From Paracoccaceae bacterium Fryx2 (GTDB lineage: Bacteria > Pseudomonadota > Alphaproteobacteria > Rhodobacterales > Rhodobacteraceae): a stretch of DNA of 64,000 nt. The stretch is taken from positions 496,001 through 560,000 of the forward strand of contig JAVSGI010000005.1 of the NCBI GenBank assembly GCA_032334235.1. Direction: 5' to 3'. The notes below the pieces were generated by a model, which saw only the letters and a program-made list of their open reading frames with translations, ran no database searches and had not been told where the DNA came from. Made by a program: the position numbers and the translations under genes. This document shows, piece by piece, positions 41,929 through 51,282 of this stretch (positions within the stretch are counted from its first letter, which is position 1; every line of letters starts with the position of its first letter).

Positions 41929-43257
41929 TCAGGGGTGGCGCGCCAGCGCGCGGCTCAGGGCGTGATAGGATGCTTTCGGGGTGCGCTGCAAGGTTTCGAA
42001 ATCGACATGGATCAGCCCGAACCGCTTCTCGTAGCCCAGCGACCATTCGTAGTTGTCAAGCAGCGACCAGACGAAATACCCCGCCACCGGCACCCCTGCC
42101 GCGATGGCGCGCTGCACGGCCGCGAGATGGTCCGCCAGATAGGCGATGCGGGCGCTGTCATCCACCCGGTTGCCGGTCAGCGCGTCGGGGTTTGCCATGC
42201 CGTTTTCGGTGACGTAGAGCGGCAGGCCCCTGGTATAGTCCTGATGCGTGCGCTTCAGGAAATGTTCCAGCCCGTCGGGATAGATTTCCCATCCCATCTG
42301 GGTCTTGGGCAGGGGGCCCCCGACCTCGCGGTGCGCGGGCCAGGGGCCCTCGCAGGGGGCGATCAGCTTGCGGGTGTAGTAGTTCAGCCCGACCCAGTCG
42401 ACCGGGGCGGCGATGGTGGCGAAATCCTCGTCCCAGCCGGCGGGCAGGTGCGGCTCCAGCCCTTCCAGCACATCGGCCGGATATTGCTTGTGGAACAGCG
42501 CCGAAAGGAACCAGCGGTTGTAGTAGCCGTCATAAAGGCTGGCGGCGGCTGTTGCTTCCGGCGAGGCATCCGCCGGGGCGGCGTATTCGAAGTTGCACAC
42601 CGCGCCAAGGTTCCCCATGCCGTGCCCGCGCATCACCTCGATCGCCCGGCCATGCGCCAGCAGCACATGGTGCATGGCGCGCGCCGCCGCCCGGATGTCG
42701 CGCAGGCCCGGCGCGTGCAGGCCGAGGAAATGCGACAGCCACGCCACGCACCACGGCTCGTTGATCGGGGCGGCGGACCACAACCGATCTCCGATCCGGC
42801 GCATCAGCACCTCGGTGTAGTCGGCGAGCCAGCTTGCGATGTCACGGTTGCGCCAGCCGCCCAGATCGGCCAGCGGCGACGGCAGTTCCCAGTGATAAAG
42901 GGTGGCGGCGGGTTTCAACCCGCGCTCCAGCATCCCGTCCACCAGCCGGTCGTAGAAATCGAGCCCTTCGGCATTCACCGCGCCGCGTCCCTCGGGCATC
43001 ACCCGCGCCCAGGAGGCGGAAAAGCGGTAGACATCGAAGCCTGCGGCGGCTGTCAGGTCCAGATCCTCGGGCCAGCGGTGGTAGTGGTCGCAGGCCCGCG
43101 CCCCGTTTTCGGCGCGCACCACGTTTCCGGGGGTGGCGGCGAAATCGTCCCAGTGGGTGCGACCGGCACCGCCGAAGGCGTGCCCCTCGATCTGGTAGCT
43201 GGAGGTGGCGGCCCCGAACTGGAAGCCTGGCGGAAAGTCGGCGCGGGTGGGCAGCAT
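41929..43257 (-). CDS. bglA: GH1 beta-glucosidase
   Basis: A 442-residue family 1 glycoside hydrolase. It has the N-terminal signature FQFGAATSSYQIEGHAF, the acid/base glutamate in APINEPWCVAW, the nucleophile glutamate in LPLYVTENGMAN, and WSLLDNYEWSLGYEKRFGL for substrate binding. There is no signal peptide, so it is cytoplasmic and acts on imported oligosaccharides such as cellobiose or aryl beta-glucosides. It starts 4 bases after the aglR stop. A beta-glucosidase in a locus for alpha-glucosides widens the range of disaccharides that can feed glk. No phosphate-binding residues typical of 6-phospho-enzymes were recognised, which fits the absence of a PTS. Confidence 0.93.
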   Translation of the reverse strand: MLPTRADFPPGFQFGAATSSYQIEGHAFGGAGRTHWDDFAATPGNVVRAENGARACDHYHRWPEDLDLTAAAGFDVYRFSASWARVMPEGRGAVNAEGLDFYDRLVDGMLERGLKPAATLYHWELPSPLADLGGWRNRDIASWLADYTEVLMRRIGDRLWSAAPINEPWCVAWLSHFLGLHAPGLRDIRAAARAMHHVLLAHGRAIEVMRGHGMGNLGAVCNFEYAAPADASPEATAAASLYDGYYNRWFLSALFHKQYPADVLEGLEPHLPAGWDEDFATIAAPVDWVGLNYYTRKLIAPCEGPWPAHREVGGPLPKTQMGWEIYPDGLEHFLKRTHQDYTRGLPLYVTENGMANPDALTGNRVDDSARIAYLADHLAAVQRAIAAGVPVAGYFVWSLLDNYEWSLGYEKRFGLIHVDFETLQRTPKASYHALSRALARHP

Positions 43258-43261
43258 GGCG

Positions 43262-44293
43262 TCAGCTCCGCTTCGGGGCCGGTCCGGTGGACTGGCCGAT
43301 GATCAGATCCGCCTCCAGCAGCCGGTGCTGCGGTGCGGCTCCGGGGTGGGCGATGATGTCGAGCAGCATTTCCGCCGCCTGCCGCCCGGCCTCGCGCACC
43401 GACGACCGGGTGGCGGTATAGATCGGCACATCCTCGCCATTCTTCATGTAGCTGAGCTCGTCGTCATGGATGATCACCGACACGTCGCGCCCCAGCCGCA
43501 GCCCGGCCGCATCGCAGGCCCGCCGCACCCCCATGCCGGAGATCATCGAGGCGACCAGAAACGCGGTCGGCGGGTCGGGCAGGGCAAGCATGGCGCGGGC
43601 GGCGCGGTGGCCTGCGGTTTCGGTCATCTCGTCGGTGAACATCAGCGCGGGGTCGGCGGCAATGCCCCGGTCTGCCAGCGCCGCCAGATAGCCCGTGCGG
43701 CGCCGGATCGCGAAATCCATGAACTCCAGCCCGTTGACCAGCGCGATCCGGCGATGCCCGAGGTCGAGCAGGAATTCGGTGGCACGCTGGAAGGCGCGGC
43801 GGTTGTTCACGTCGAGCCAGGAATAGGGGGTTTCGGTGCCTGTGGCGCGGCCGTGCACCACGAAAGGCAGGCCGACCTCTTGCAACAGGCGGATGCGCGG
43901 GTCGTCGGTGCGCGGGGCGTGAACGATGATGCCATCGACGGTGCCGCGCGATTTCAGGGCGCGGTAGGTGCGTTCCTCGTCTTCGTCGGGCACCACCGAC
44001 AGCACCATGTCATACCCCGCGCGGGCATAGGTTTCGCCCGCCCCGGCGATGAAATCGGCAAACACCGGGTTGACGATCTCGTGCCGCGTGGCGATCGGGA
44101 TGACGTGCCCGACGGCCATCGCGCGCCCGGTGGCCAGCCGGATCGCGCGGGCGTTCGGGCTGTAGTTGTAGCGCCGGGCCGCCGCCATCACCCGCTCGCG
44201 GGTTTCCTCGTTGACCTCGGGATAGCCGTTCAGCGCCCGGCTGACCGTGGTGGGCGACAGGCCAAGCTTTAGCGACAGTTCCTTGAGGTTCAT
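43262..44293 (-). CDS. aglR: LacI-family transcriptional regulator of alpha-glucoside use (AglR-like)
   Basis: A 343-residue LacI/GalR repressor. The helix-turn-helix is NLKELSLKLGLSPTTVSRAL with the hinge helix AIRLATGRAMAVG, then a type I periplasmic-binding-like domain (residues ~60-335) that would bind a sugar such as an alpha-glucoside or glucose. It is divergent from aglE, as aglR is in rhizobia. Two operator-like palindromes precede its own start and one precedes aglE, so autoregulation is likely. The ATG at 44293 matches the family's N-terminus, though no clear Shine-Dalgarno is visible. Confidence 0.9.
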   Translation of the reverse strand: MNLKELSLKLGLSPTTVSRALNGYPEVNEETRERVMAAARRYNYSPNARAIRLATGRAMAVGHVIPIATRHEIVNPVFADFIAGAGETYARAGYDMVLSVVPDEDEERTYRALKSRGTVDGIIVHAPRTDDPRIRLLQEVGLPFVVHGRATGTETPYSWLDVNNRRAFQRATEFLLDLGHRRIALVNGLEFMDFAIRRRTGYLAALADRGIAADPALMFTDEMTETAGHRAARAMLALPDPPTAFLVASMISGMGVRRACDAAGLRLGRDVSVIIHDDELSYMKNGEDVPIYTATRSSVREAGRQAAEMLLDIIAHPGAAPQHRLLEADLIIGQSTGPAPKRS

Positions 44294-44316
44294 CGGGTGC
44301 TTTGCGGGGGGCGGAG

Positions 44317-44333
44317 CCAAAACGGTTTCAATT
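44317..44333 (-). promoter_or_regulatory. LacI-type operator near the aglR start
   Basis: CCAAAACGGTTTCAATT, an imperfect palindrome about 24 bases before the aglR ATG. It shares the CGGTTT half with the aglE and glg operators. Confidence 0.5.
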
Positions 44334-44372
44334 GCAGCCAAGCTTAGCGGCGGCCCGCGCAATCGTCAAAGG

Positions 44373-44384
44373 CAAACCGGATTG
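44373..44384. promoter_or_regulatory. Second LacI-type palindrome in the aglR-aglE gap
   Basis: CAAACCGGATTG, a palindrome around CCGG with one mismatched pair inside the core. It is the weakest of the set. Confidence 0.4.
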
Positions 44385-44463
44385 ATCCTTCTGGGGAGTC
44401 CGGCTTTCTGCACCTGCAAAACAAAGGGAATTCAAGCCTGTGTCAGGCCGGAGGATTGACTTA

Positions 44464-44505
44464 TTGGCAGGGATCGGCAAACCTGCCTTATCCAAAGCGG
44501 TTTGG
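44464..44505 (+). promoter_or_regulatory. aglE promoter with LacI-type operator
   Basis: The operator CCAAAGCGGTTTGG (44492-44505) is a near-perfect palindrome. A candidate -35 TTGGCA (44464-44469) and -10 TTATCC (44488-44493, spacer 18) place it over the transcription start, a repressing position. Another possible -35, TTGACT, lies at 44456. Confidence 0.6.
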
Positions 44506-44571
44506 AATTGATTCTGATCTGCCTGAGGCATAACGCGACGCCGGGGCGGCGTCTGCAACCGGGAGGACGCA

Positions 44572-45924
44572 ATGAAATCCAGAGTTTACGCAGGTGCGGC
44601 GGCACTTGCGCTGCTTTCGGGTGGCGCTGTCGCGCAGGATCTGAAGTTTGCGCCGGGCGAGGATGCCCGCTTCAACTGGGACAGTTTCGAGGCGCTGAAG
44701 GCCACGGATCTGAAGGGCCAGTCGCTGCGGATCGACGGGCCGTGGGGCGGGGTGGACAAGCAGCTGTTCGAAACCGTCATCGCCTATTTCGAGGCGGCGA
44801 CCGGGGCCGATGTCGAATACACCGGCGGCGACGGGTTCGAGCAGCGCGTGATGATCGATGTCGAGGCAGGCTCGCCCCCCGGGATCGCGGTGATCCCGCA
44901 GCCGGGGCTGGCGGCAGACCTGGCACGGCGCGGCAAGCTGGCGCCGCTTGGCGCCGACATCGGCGCCTGGGTGGCGGAAAACTATGCCGCAGGCCAGTCC
45001 TGGGTGGACCTTGCGACCTATCCGGGGGCAGACGGGACCGAGGCGCTTTACGGGTTTTTCTACAAGGTCGATGTGAAATCGCTGGTCTGGTATTCGCCCG
45101 AGAATTTCGAGGACGGCGACTACGAGGTTCCCGAGACGATGGAGGACCTCAAGGCGCTGAACGACCGGATCGTGGCCGATGGCGGCACGCCCTGGTGCAT
45201 CGGGCTGGGGTCCGGCCCCGCGACCGGCTGGCCCGCGACCGACTGGGTCGAGGACATGATGCTGCGGGTGAATACCCCCGAGGATTACGACGGCTGGACC
45301 TCCAACGAGTTGCCGTTCAACGACCCCAAGGTGGTTGCCGCCATCGAGGAATTCGGCGCCTTCGCCCGCAATGACGCCTATGTGGCGGGCGGGGCGGGCG
45401 GCGTCGCCTCCACCGACTTCCGCGACAGCCCCAAGGGTCTCTTTGCCTCGCCGCCGCAATGCTACATGCACAAGCAGGCGTCGTTCATCCCGTCGTTCTT
45501 CCCCGAAGGCACGGTGATGGGCGAGGATGCCGATTTCTTCTATTTCCCGGCCTATGCGGGCCGCGACCTGGGCAAGCCGGTGCTGGGGGCAGGCACGCTG
45601 TTCGTGGTGACCGAGGACAGCCCGGTGGCGCAAGCCTTCATCCAGTTCCTGACCAGCCCGATCGCGCACGAGGTCTGGATGGCGCAATCGGGGTTCCTCA
45701 CGCCGCACAAGGGCGTCAACGTCGAGGTCTACGGCGACCCGACGCTGCGCAAGATGAACGACGTGCTGCTGAACGCCACCACCTTCCGCTTTGACGGATC
45801 GGACCTGATGCCGGGGGCGATAGGTGCGGGCGTGTTCTGGACCGGGATGGTCGATTATTCCGGCGGCAAGGATGCGCAGGCCGTGGCGGACGACATCCAG
45901 AAAACCTGGGACTCGTTGAAGTAA
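44572..45924 (+). CDS. aglE: Alpha-glucoside ABC transporter, substrate-binding protein
   Basis: A 450-residue periplasmic binding protein of family 1. The signal peptide is KSRVYAGAAALALLSGGAVA with cleavage before QDLKF. The AglE pattern includes LRIDGPWGGVDKQLFETVI, VEAGSPPGIAVIPQPGLA, LVWYSPENF, GTPWCIGLGSGPATGWPATD and WMAQSGFLTPHKGV. It captures disaccharides such as sucrose, maltose or trehalose and delivers them to AglF/AglG. A strong ribosome binding site (GGGAGGA) precedes the ATG. It is first in aglE-F-G-A-K; a 16-bp hairpin after its stop probably stabilises its message over those of the permeases. Confidence 0.95.
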   Translation: MKSRVYAGAAALALLSGGAVAQDLKFAPGEDARFNWDSFEALKATDLKGQSLRIDGPWGGVDKQLFETVIAYFEAATGADVEYTGGDGFEQRVMIDVEAGSPPGIAVIPQPGLAADLARRGKLAPLGADIGAWVAENYAAGQSWVDLATYPGADGTEALYGFFYKVDVKSLVWYSPENFEDGDYEVPETMEDLKALNDRIVADGGTPWCIGLGSGPATGWPATDWVEDMMLRVNTPEDYDGWTSNELPFNDPKVVAAIEEFGAFARNDAYVAGGAGGVASTDFRDSPKGLFASPPQCYMHKQASFIPSFFPEGTVMGEDADFFYFPAYAGRDLGKPVLGAGTLFVVTEDSPVAQAFIQFLTSPIAHEVWMAQSGFLTPHKGVNVEVYGDPTLRKMNDVLLNATTFRFDGSDLMPGAIGAGVFWTGMVDYSGGKDAQAVADDIQKTWDSLK

Positions 45925-45925
45925 C

Positions 45926-45959
45926 CCAGTCGGGGGCGGGCGTGCCCGCCCCCGACTGG
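45926..45959 (+). promoter_or_regulatory. Perfect 16-bp stem-loop between aglE and aglF
   Basis: CCAGTCGGGGGCGGGC (45926-45941) pairs base for base with GCCCGCCCCCGACTGG (45944-45959), with a GT turn. There is no T-tract. Its position right after the binding-protein gene fits a partial terminator or a 3' stabiliser. Confidence 0.85.
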
Positions 45960-45987
45960 CGGCATGGGCAAGCAACGGGGGCAACCG

Positions 45988-46980
45988 GTGGAACAGTTCA
46001 TCCTGGCGGGCGGCACGATCATCATCGGCGTGTTCGGCTGCATCGCCTATTTCTTCCTGTCCAACATGGTGCTGGACAGCATCTTTCCGCCGCGCGGCCC
46101 CGACGCCGGGTCCAACATCACCCGTGCCAATGCGATCCGGCCCTGGCTGTTCCTGTTTCCGGCGCTGCTCTTGCTGACGGTCTATCTGGTCTATCCGGTG
46201 TTCATGTCGGTCTACCTGTCGTTCATGGACCGGACGGGCGACAGGTTTGTCGGTTTCGCCAACTATTCCTGGCTGTTCCGCGACGACAAGTTTCAGGAAT
46301 CGCTGGTCAACAACCTGCTGTGGCTGGTCTTCGTTCCGGCCGCCGCGACCTTCTTCGGCCTGATCGCCGCCGCCGTGACCGACCGCATCCGCTGGGGCAA
46401 CTTCGCCAAGGCGATGATCTTCATGCCGATGGCAATCTCGTTCGTCGGGGCCTCGGTGATCTGGAAGTTCGTCTACGACTACCGCGGCGACGGGCAGGCC
46501 GAGATCGGTGCGTTGAACGCGATCTGGGTCAGCCTTGGCGGCACGGCGCAGACCTGGCTGACGCTGGCGCCGTGGAACAGCTTTTTCCTGATGGTGGTGC
46601 TGGTGTGGATTCAGGCCGGGTTCGCCATGGTGATCCTGTCGGCCGCGCTGCGCGGCATCCCCGAGGAAACCATCGAGGCGGCCATTCTCGATGGCGCATC
46701 CCCCCTGCAGATCTTCATGAAGATCAAGGTGCCGCAGATCTGGGGCACCATCCTGGTGGTCTGGACCACGATCACCATCACCGTGCTGAAGGTGTTCGAC
46801 ATCGTGCTGACGATGACCAACGGACAATGGGGCACGCAGGTGCTGGCCAACCTGATGTTCGACTGGATGTTCCGCGGGAACGATACCGGACGCGCCTCGA
46901 CCGCCGCCATCATCATCATGCTGATGGTGACGCCGATCATGATCTGGAACATCCGCAACGCCCGCAAGGAGATGCGCTGA
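45988..46980 (+). CDS. aglF: Alpha-glucoside ABC transporter permease AglF
   Basis: A ~330-residue MalF-type permease with about six core helices. The loop that docks to the ATPase reads IPEETIEAAILDGASPLQIFMKIKVP. An N-terminal helix (FILAGGTIIIGVFGCIAYFFL) precedes a further helix LFLFPALLLLTVYLVYPVFM. The start is uncertain: the ATG at 45964 stands only four bases from the hairpin and has no Shine-Dalgarno, while the GTG at 45988 has a GGGGG six bases upstream and gives M-E-Q-F-I-L, close to what I recall of other AglF N-termini. The stop is followed by aglG after one base. Confidence 0.92.
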   Translation: MEQFILAGGTIIIGVFGCIAYFFLSNMVLDSIFPPRGPDAGSNITRANAIRPWLFLFPALLLLTVYLVYPVFMSVYLSFMDRTGDRFVGFANYSWLFRDDKFQESLVNNLLWLVFVPAAATFFGLIAAAVTDRIRWGNFAKAMIFMPMAISFVGASVIWKFVYDYRGDGQAEIGALNAIWVSLGGTAQTWLTLAPWNSFFLMVVLVWIQAGFAMVILSAALRGIPEETIEAAILDGASPLQIFMKIKVPQIWGTILVVWTTITITVLKVFDIVLTMTNGQWGTQVLANLMFDWMFRGNDTGRASTAAIIIMLMVTPIMIWNIRNARKEMR

Positions 46981-46981
46981 G

Positions 46982-48112
46982 ATGGACAACATCGTGGGCA
47001 CCAGGTCGCGGCTGGTCTGGGCGGTCAATCTGGCGGCGCTGCTGCTGGTGCTGATGTGGACGCTGCCGACCTTCGGGCTGCTGGTGTCGAGCTTCCGCGA
47101 CCGCGACCAGATCACGACCTCGGGGTGGTGGCGGTCGCTGTTCCCGTCGGAGCAAAGCGTGCAATACCGCGCGCCGCCGCCCGATACGGCGGTGGAGGAG
47201 GGCGGGCTGTTCGTGATTTCCGGCAACGTGTTCGAGGGCCAACCCGGCCGCGTCAGCGCCTTCGGCACAACCGCCCGCGCGCCGGGCGAGAACCCGGTTG
47301 GCGAGCCCGTGACGACGCGCAGCGGGCTCGAGGTCGTGGTGAACGAGGACGGCGGTTTCCGCATTTCCTCGCCCCGGGCCTTCCAGGGCACGCGGGGAGA
47401 GCGCATCTTCGTGATGACCACCGAGCCGCCACGCTTCACGACCGAGAATTACAGCCGGGTGCTGGGGGCCGAAGGGCTGGGCCGGGCCTTCCTGAACACG
47501 ATGACCGTGACCATCCCGGCGACGGTTATCCCGATCCTGATTGCGGCCTTCGCCGCCTATGCGCTGGCGTGGATGGAGTTTCCCGGCCGGGCGCTGATCA
47601 TCGCGGGCATCGTCGGCCTGCTGGTGGTGCCGCTGCAACTGGCGCTGATACCGCTGCTGAAGCTGCACAACGAAATCGGCATCGGCAAGACCTATATCGG
47701 GATCTGGCTGGCCCATACCGGCTTCGGGCTGCCGCTGGCGATCTATCTCTTGCGCAACTACATGATCGGCCTGCCGCGCGAGATCATCGAAAGCGCGCGT
47801 GTCGATGGCGCGACCGATTTTCAGATCTTCCTCAAGATCATCCTGCCGCTGTCGTTCCCGGCGCTGGCGTCCTTCGCGATCTTCCAGTTTCTCTGGACGT
47901 GGAACGACCTGCTGGTGGCGCTGGTGTTCCTTGGCAACACGCAGGACCAGCTGGTGATGACCGGGCAGTTGAAGGAACTTATGGGCTCGAAGGGCGGCGA
48001 GTGGGAGATTCTGGCGGCCTCGGCCTTCGTGTCGATCTTCGTGCCGCTGGTGGTGTTCTTCGCCATGCAGAAATACCTCGTGCGCGGCCTGCTGGCCGGA
48101 TCGGTGAAGTGA
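46982..48112 (+). CDS. aglG: Alpha-glucoside ABC transporter permease AglG
   Basis: A 376-residue MalG-type permease. The EAA loop reads LPREIIESARVDGATDFQIF. It is longer than a standard MalG because a periplasmic insertion of about 110 residues (residues ~40-150) lies between helix 1 and the core, as in other AglG proteins. The core helices run from residue ~165 to the end. It pairs with AglF to form the channel. The stop overlaps the aglA start by one base (TGATG). Confidence 0.93.
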   Translation: MDNIVGTRSRLVWAVNLAALLLVLMWTLPTFGLLVSSFRDRDQITTSGWWRSLFPSEQSVQYRAPPPDTAVEEGGLFVISGNVFEGQPGRVSAFGTTARAPGENPVGEPVTTRSGLEVVVNEDGGFRISSPRAFQGTRGERIFVMTTEPPRFTTENYSRVLGAEGLGRAFLNTMTVTIPATVIPILIAAFAAYALAWMEFPGRALIIAGIVGLLVVPLQLALIPLLKLHNEIGIGKTYIGIWLAHTGFGLPLAIYLLRNYMIGLPREIIESARVDGATDFQIFLKIILPLSFPALASFAIFQFLWTWNDLLVALVFLGNTQDQLVMTGQLKELMGSKGGEWEILAASAFVSIFVPLVVFFAMQKYLVRGLLAGSVK

Positions 48113-49734
48113 TGGCGCTGCCGGTTGACAAGGACTGGTGGCGCGGGGCGGTGATCTACCAGATCTACCCGCGCAGCTTTCAGGACAGCAACGGCGACGG
48201 CATCGGCGACCTGGCGGGCATCGCGGCGCGGCTGGACCACATCGCAGGCCTTGGCGCCGACGCGATCTGGATCAGCCCGTTCTTCCCCAGCCCGATGAAG
48301 GATTTCGGCTATGACGTGAGCAATTATTGCGACGTTGACCCGATGTTCGGCACGCTGGCCGATTTCGACGCGCTGGTGGCGCGGGCGCATGGGCTGGGTT
48401 TGCGGGTGATGATCGATCTCGTGCTGTCGCACACCTCCAACGCGCACCCGTGGTTCCGGGAAAGCCGGGAGGACCGCACGAACCCGAAGGCCGACTGGTA
48501 TGTCTGGGCCGAACCGAAGCCCGACGGCACGCCGCCCAACAACTGGCTGTCGGTGTTCGGCGGTTCTGCCTGGCAATGGGAGGGAAGGCGGCGGCAATAC
48601 TACCTGCACAACTTCCTGACCTCGCAGCCAGATCTGAACCTGCATTGCGAGGCGGTGCAGCAGGCGCTGCTGGACGTGGCGCGGTTCTGGCTCAATCGGG
48701 GGGTGGACGGCTTCCGGCTGGACACCATCAACTTCTACTTTGCCGACAGATACTTGCGCGACAACCCGTCGCTGCCGCTCGATCTGCGGAACGATTCCAT
48801 CGCACCCGGGGTCAACCCCTATAACCACCAGTTGCACCTGTTTGACAAGAACCAGCCGGAGAACCTTGATTTCCTGCGGAAGTTCCGCGCCGTGCTGGAG
48901 CCCTACGGCGCGGCCGCGGTGGGTGAGGTCGGCGATGCACAGCGCGGGCTCGAGATCATGGCCGAATACACCTCGGGCGATGACAAGGTGCAGATGTGTT
49001 ATCCGTTCGAGATGCTGCAACCGACCCGCCTGACGGCGGCGCTGGTGCAGGACACGTTCGAGCGGATGACCCGCGCCGCCCCCGACGCCTGGCCGTGCTG
49101 GGCCTATTCCAACCACGACACGGTGCGACACATCACACGCTGGCGCCTTTCACATGACGCAGCAAAGGCTTACACGACGCTCTTGATGTGCCTGCGCGGG
49201 TCGCTGTGCCTGTACCAGGGCGAGGAACTGGGGCTGCCCGAGGCCGAGCTTGCCTTCGAGGACCTGCGCGACCCCTACGGCATCGAGTTCTGGCCCGAGT
49301 TCAAGGGCCGCGACGGCTGCCGCACGCCGATGGTCTGGCAGACTGACAATGCGGCGGGTGGCTTTTCCACCGCCGACAGGCCATGGCTGCCGGTGGCGCC
49401 GCAGCATCTGGGCCTGTCGGTTGCGGCGCAGGACGGCATCCCCGACGCGATGCTGACGCATTACCGCCGCGCGCTGGCGTTCCGGCGTGCGCACCCTGTG
49501 CTGCGTTGGGGGGCAATGTCGCAGCCGCTGGCCGATGGCGATGTGGTGCAGTTCCTGCGCACGGGGCAGGAGACGCTGTTCTGCGCCTTCAACCTTGGCG
49601 ACGGCATCGCGGGGGTCGATCTGCCCGACGGCGACTGGACGGCGGTCGGCGACAGTCCGGGCGGCGTTGAATTGACCGGCGAGCGCCGGGTCAGCCTTGG
49701 CCCCTGGGCCGTCTGTCTGGCGAAGAAAGTCTGA
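48112..49734 (+). CDS. aglA: Alpha-glucosidase (GH13)
   Basis: A 540-residue cytoplasmic GH13 alpha-glucosidase of the oligo-1,6-glucosidase/sucrose-hydrolysing group. The N-terminus WWRGAVIYQIYPRSFQDSNG is typical. The nucleophile Asp lies in GVDGFRLDTINFYF, the acid/base Glu in AAVGEVGDAQRGL, and the transition-state Asp in AYSNHDTVRHITRW. No signal peptide. It splits disaccharides brought in by AglEFGK; glucose goes to Glk. Longer frames upstream are shadow of aglG. Confidence 0.94.
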   Translation: MALPVDKDWWRGAVIYQIYPRSFQDSNGDGIGDLAGIAARLDHIAGLGADAIWISPFFPSPMKDFGYDVSNYCDVDPMFGTLADFDALVARAHGLGLRVMIDLVLSHTSNAHPWFRESREDRTNPKADWYVWAEPKPDGTPPNNWLSVFGGSAWQWEGRRRQYYLHNFLTSQPDLNLHCEAVQQALLDVARFWLNRGVDGFRLDTINFYFADRYLRDNPSLPLDLRNDSIAPGVNPYNHQLHLFDKNQPENLDFLRKFRAVLEPYGAAAVGEVGDAQRGLEIMAEYTSGDDKVQMCYPFEMLQPTRLTAALVQDTFERMTRAAPDAWPCWAYSNHDTVRHITRWRLSHDAAKAYTTLLMCLRGSLCLYQGEELGLPEAELAFEDLRDPYGIEFWPEFKGRDGCRTPMVWQTDNAAGGFSTADRPWLPVAPQHLGLSVAAQDGIPDAMLTHYRRALAFRRAHPVLRWGAMSQPLADGDVVQFLRTGQETLFCAFNLGDGIAGVDLPDGDWTAVGDSPGGVELTGERRVSLGPWAVCLAKKV

Positions 49735-49747
49735 GGGAGGGGAACCG

Positions 49748-50833
<1,086 letters not shown>

Positions 50834-50838
50834 ACCCG

Positions 50839-50867
50839 GTTGACAGGCGCGGGGGGCGGGCGCACAT
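50839..50867 (+). promoter_or_regulatory. Possible promoter of the 45-residue gene
   Basis: A perfect -35 TTGACA (50839-50844) is followed after 17 bases by CACATC. A hairpin TGCGGGGG/CCCCCGCA (50885-50911) follows, which could be part of the 5' leader or end the agl transcript. Confidence 0.4.
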
Positions 50868-50978
50868 CAGGGGCAGGGCAGGCGTGCGGGGGCTGATCCA
50901 TGACCCCCGCAGCCCGGCGCGCCCCTTGCCGGACCGGCCCCATGGCCCCCGTCCGGCACAGCCGGAGAGGAAGTTGCC

Positions 50979-51116
50979 ATGGCCAAGGGTCAGATGCGGT
51001 CCAACAAGGAAGTCAAGAAGCCCAAGAAGGACAAGTCGAAAGTGGCTGTCGAGGTCAATGCGTTGACCGCCCGCCTGACGGCGGCGCAAGACAAGGCCAA
51101 GGGCGACAAGAAGTGA
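50979..51116 (+). CDS. Small conserved basic protein, 45 residues
   Basis: A lysine-rich small protein opening with AKGQMRSNKEVKKPKKDKSK and ending LTARLTAAQDKAKGDKK. I recognise the first ten residues as a pattern shared by short hypothetical proteins in many Proteobacteria. GGAGAGGAAG gives a strong ribosome binding site 5 to 14 bases before the ATG. Net charge is strongly positive and there is no membrane segment, so a nucleic-acid or ribosome partner is possible but unproven. It converges on the small gene at 51131. Confidence 0.75.
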   Translation: MAKGQMRSNKEVKKPKKDKSKVAVEVNALTARLTAAQDKAKGDKK

Positions 51117-51130
51117 CATCTGCCGCGCGC

Positions 51131-51238
51131 CTACAGCAGCGCGCGCAGGCAGACGAACAACAGGCTGAGCCCCCCCGCAAGCAATGTCGGCACCCAGAGG
51201 GTCAGGCGTGGCGCGGGGGGATGGGCTTTGCGTTTCAT
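51131..51238 (-). CDS. Possible small single-helix membrane protein, 35 residues
   Basis: A candidate mini-gene. The product starts KRKAHPPAPRLTLW, continues with one hydrophobic helix (VPTLLAGGLSLLFVCL) and ends RALL. The positive-inside pattern is sensible for an inner-membrane protein. The ribosome binding site is poor (GGGA touching the ATG), and no homologue comes to mind, so it could be chance. Confidence 0.4.
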   Translation of the reverse strand: MKRKAHPPAPRLTLWVPTLLAGGLSLLFVCLRALL

Positions 51239-51282
51239 TCCCGGTTCATCGCATCTTAAGGTTTCCGCTGTCTTAACGGGGC

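Noticed and set aside
44488-47439. Minus-strand open frame of about 980 codons opposite aglE, aglF and aglG
   Set aside because: Same GC-skew artefact; the plus-strand genes have signal peptide, permease and operon logic.
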